Below are positions 62,166 to 64,000 of a stretch of DNA of 64,000 bases, one piece after another. Location: NCBI RefSeq assembly GCF_041080625.1, contig NZ_CP163518.1, forward strand, positions 9,975,501 through 10,039,500. Direction: 5' to 3'. Numbering within the stretch: the stretch's first letter is position 1; each line of letters starts with the position of its first letter. The DNA is from Streptomyces sp. CG1. Lineage in GTDB: Bacteria > Actinomycetota > Actinomycetes > Streptomycetales > Streptomycetaceae. Position numbers and translations under genes: made by a program. The notes under the pieces were generated by a model. The model was not told the DNA's origin and searched no databases. It saw only the letters and a program-made list of their open reading frames with translations.

Positions 62166-62800
62166 CTCACCCGCGAACAGATCGCCCTGCAGAGCGAGAT
62201 CCGCGCCCTACTGTGGTTCGTCCTCGCCGACGACGCATATCGTGAAGAAGTTGCGGACCGTCATCGCACCGTATTCTCCGCCGTGCAGGATGGGGCCCAC
62301 GAATCGGCCGGCACGCCGGCCGAGCGGTGCGTCAGGGAGGCGACGGCGCGGCTCGTCGCCTTCGACACGGAGCCGGAGACATGGGTGGCAGCGCAGATCG
62401 GCGGCGCACTGGAGGCCGTCTTCGAGACGGTCGCGGCTACCCGCGCCGACATCGAAACCCTGCTCGGCCGGGTGGCTGCCGAGGGCGGGCGGCGGCCCTC
62501 GCCTGCTGACCGATGTACCCGCCTGGCTGGAGGGGGGAGCCGGGCGCCGACGGTGACGTACGCCCGCTCCTGCTCGACCTCGATCCCGGCCAGTCGGCGT
62601 ACTCCGACTACACGCACTGGGACGACGTGTACCTACGGCACTTGGAGGCGGCCGTCCTCCCGCTGCTGCGACGACTGCCGCGCCCCGCCCATCCGGTCAA
62701 CGCCGGCGGCCGGGTCGCCGCCTCGGCCGACCCCATGCACCTGGCCGGCTCCCTCACCAAGGGCCCGGACTTCGGTGAACTGCAAGGCAGGGCCAGGTCC
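62166..62800 (+). other. Protein-like remnants of unknown family
   Basis: One frame gives ITLTREQIALQSEIRALLWF-like helices (LTREQIALQSEIRALLWFVL, later RLVAFDTEPETWVAAQIGGA), another gives GQSAYSDYTHWDDVYLRHLE and AAVLPLLRRLPRP. Neither has a start with a ribosome site, and they lie in different frames. I take these as gene fragments of an unidentified protein. Confidence 0.35.
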
Positions 62801-62845
62801 CGAGCTTGCGGGGCTCAGTCGCGGGAGCAGGAAAGGGCGGGCGGC

Positions 62846-63281
62846 TCAGTCGAGGGTACGGTTCCGGTGCGGCACCCGGGTCAGTTCGTGGACCTCGCCG
62901 ACCGTACCCCACTCGTTCCCGCCCAGCCGGGACAGTCGACGCAGCCGGCCGATGCCGGGCCTCGAACTCGCCCTGGTCGTGCGGGAAGTCGGTCGCCGTC
63001 GCGTTGATCTCGGTGAAAAGCGGCTCCGGGGCGAAGTTGACGACGAACTCGCCGGTCTCCTCGACATTGCGCAGCGCGTCCTTCCGGCCCACCGACGCGA
63101 ACTGGACCACGGGCGGAGCGGTGCAGGCCACGGTGAAGAACGAGTGCGGGGCCAGGTTCGCCGTCTCGCCGTCCGGCGCGAGGGTCGATACCCAGGCGAT
63201 CGGCCGGGGTACGACGACGGCCGTGAGCAGACGGCAGAACACACCGGTCGAAAGGGACTCGGGGGAGTGGTCGACGCGCAT
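62846..63281 (-). pseudogene. Flavin reductase family protein, internal deletion
   Basis: The N-terminus MRVDHSPESLSTGVFCRLLT and VVVPRPIAWVSTLAPDG with FVVNFAPEPLFTEINATATD is typical of FMN-binding flavin reductase-like proteins. The native tail LSRLGGNEWGTVGEVHELTR is in another frame, ending TGA 62846-62848. About 40-60 residues between the two parts are missing. Flavin reductases of this kind supply FMNH2 to partner monooxygenases. Confidence 0.7.
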
Positions 63282-63455
63282 GGCAGCAGGCTGAGCCGTA
63301 CCGCCGAGCGCCGCGCCACCCGCCCCACCGTTGATCACCAAGGTCCCACCGTTCTAGGGTGCGAGGGCAGTCGCACAAGGAGCCTGATAACCATCGGTCA
63401 GCACCTGACTCCTCGCGCACGCGCGACCCTCGCCCTCGGCAGGGGACTCGGCGCC

Positions 63456-64000
63456 GTGCCGGCCCCGGGGCTCGTCCTCGGCGGGATCCTCGGCCTGCAG
63501 GGCGGGGCCGCGCTGACGACCCGTCTCTACCCCGCCGTGGGCCCGGCCGGCGTGGTCACCCTGCGGCTCGCCATCGCCGCGCTCGCGCTCACCGCGCTGT
63601 GGCGGCCCGGGCTACGCGGCGACCGGGCCACCCTCGGCATTGCGGCCGCCGCCGGAACCCTGCTCGCCGTGCACCACCTCGCGTACTACGAGGCGGTCGC
63701 CCGGCTGCCGCTGGGCGCCGCCACCACCCTGGAGTTCCTCGGCCCCTTCGCCATCGCCCTGGGCGGCTCGCGCCGCGCCCCCGACCTCTTGTGGGCGGCC
63801 CTCGCCGCGACCGGAGTCCTCCTGCTGAGCCGCTCCGGTACGGCTCTGGACGGCACCGGCATCGCATGTGCGACCCTCGCCGGCTGCTGCTGGGGCGGAT
63901 ACATCCTGATCGGCAAACGGCTGGCCGAACGCGTCCCCGACGGCCGCGGCCTCGCCCTGGCCGTCACGTGGGGAGCGCTGCTCAGCCTTCCCTACGGCAT
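63456..64000 (+). CDS. EamA/RhtA family transporter (C-terminus off the window)
   Basis: The 181 visible codons encode a DMT-superfamily protein of the threonine/homoserine exporter (RhtA) type: GGILGLQGGAALTTRLYPAV, GVVTLRLAIAALALTALW, HHLAYYEAVARLPLGAATTL and EFLGPFAIALGG are classic. About six hydrophobic segments are present. GTG 63456 is chosen with AGGGGA 10 bases upstream; a further in-frame extension to about 63384 has no good start. It is on the opposite strand to the broken flavin reductase. Confidence 0.85.
   Translation, partial: MPAPGLVLGGILGLQGGAALTTRLYPAVGPAGVVTLRLAIAALALTALWRPGLRGDRATLGIAAAAGTLLAVHHLAYYEAVARLPLGAATTLEFLGPFAIALGGSRRAPDLLWAALAATGVLLLSRSGTALDGTGIACATLAGCCWGGYILIGKRLAERVPDGRGLALAVTWGALLSLPYG

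Noticed and set aside
62283..64000. A plus-strand frame open from 62283 through the EamA gene
   Set aside because: The part between 62500 and 63400 is antisense to the flavin reductase and has no coding character; only the 3' part is a real gene.

Overview
The window is a chromosomal segment from a high-GC filamentous actinomycete, most likely a Streptomyces. Supporting signs are the strong third-position G/C bias, families tied to mycothiol (two maleylpyruvate-isomerase-like proteins), twin DasR-type boxes at a chitinase promoter, several RsbU/SpoIIE-type phosphatases, a large LuxR regulator, many secreted hydrolases with Sec/Tat/lipoprotein signals, and a rare TTA codon in one kinase gene. 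I see no rRNA, complete tRNA, CRISPR array, intact transposase or phage structural module.

Region by region. 1-3.2 kb: a short-chain dehydrogenase and a divergent TetR regulator around a perfect 18-bp palindrome, then a secreted GH5 cellulase-like enzyme. 3.3-10.1 kb: three PP2C/SpoIIE phosphatases (two divergent and paralogous) around a mycothiol-type enzyme. 10.2-19.5 kb: a secreted GH92 alpha-mannosidase, then a two-component system divergent from a MurG-like glycosyltransferase and a LegB-like 4,6-dehydratase, then an APC permease. 19.6-28.4 kb: a secreted trypsin-like protease, a GH101/DUF5696-like hydrolase, and a stretch of gene remnants (AraC, alpha/beta hydrolase, LLM oxidoreductase, MaoC, carboxymuconolactone decarboxylase) mixed with an acyl-CoA dehydrogenase, a LysR regulator and a RidA protein. 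28.4-39.0 kb: universal stress protein, a HAD-GAF-PP2C-HATPase fusion, a small secreted four-cysteine peptide, a membrane Ser/Thr kinase, a sigma-like protein with zinc-finger and membrane segment, and a LuxR-type ATPase regulator. 39-50.2 kb: accessory and decaying, with MFS, FAD-monooxygenase, GNAT, hydrolase and YdcF pseudogenes around a DeoR regulator, a lone PstS, a GT39-like mannosyltransferase and an L-glutamate-oxidase-like flavoenzyme. 50.3-64 kb: LysE exporter, secreted alkaline-phosphatase-superfamily enzyme, M1 peptidase lipoprotein, deacetylase-like lipoprotein, NmrA/TetR divergent pair, DMT transporter, GH18 chitinase, a second mycothiol-type enzyme, a broken flavin reductase and the start of a second EamA transporter.

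Functionally, the intact genes combine polymer degradation and scavenging (GH5, GH92, GH101-like, GH18, trypsin, M1, phosphatase, PstS) with a dense layer of signalling (four PP2C phosphatases, two with their own HATPase domain, one Ser/Thr kinase, one two-component system, one sigma-like protein). The most unusual items are the HAD-PP2C-HATPase fusion, the sensor-linked MurG/LegB cassette and the sigma4-zinc-finger membrane protein. At least eleven broken genes show that parts of the segment are undergoing deletion and decay, as expected for accessory or arm-proximal Streptomyces DNA; that placement is inference.
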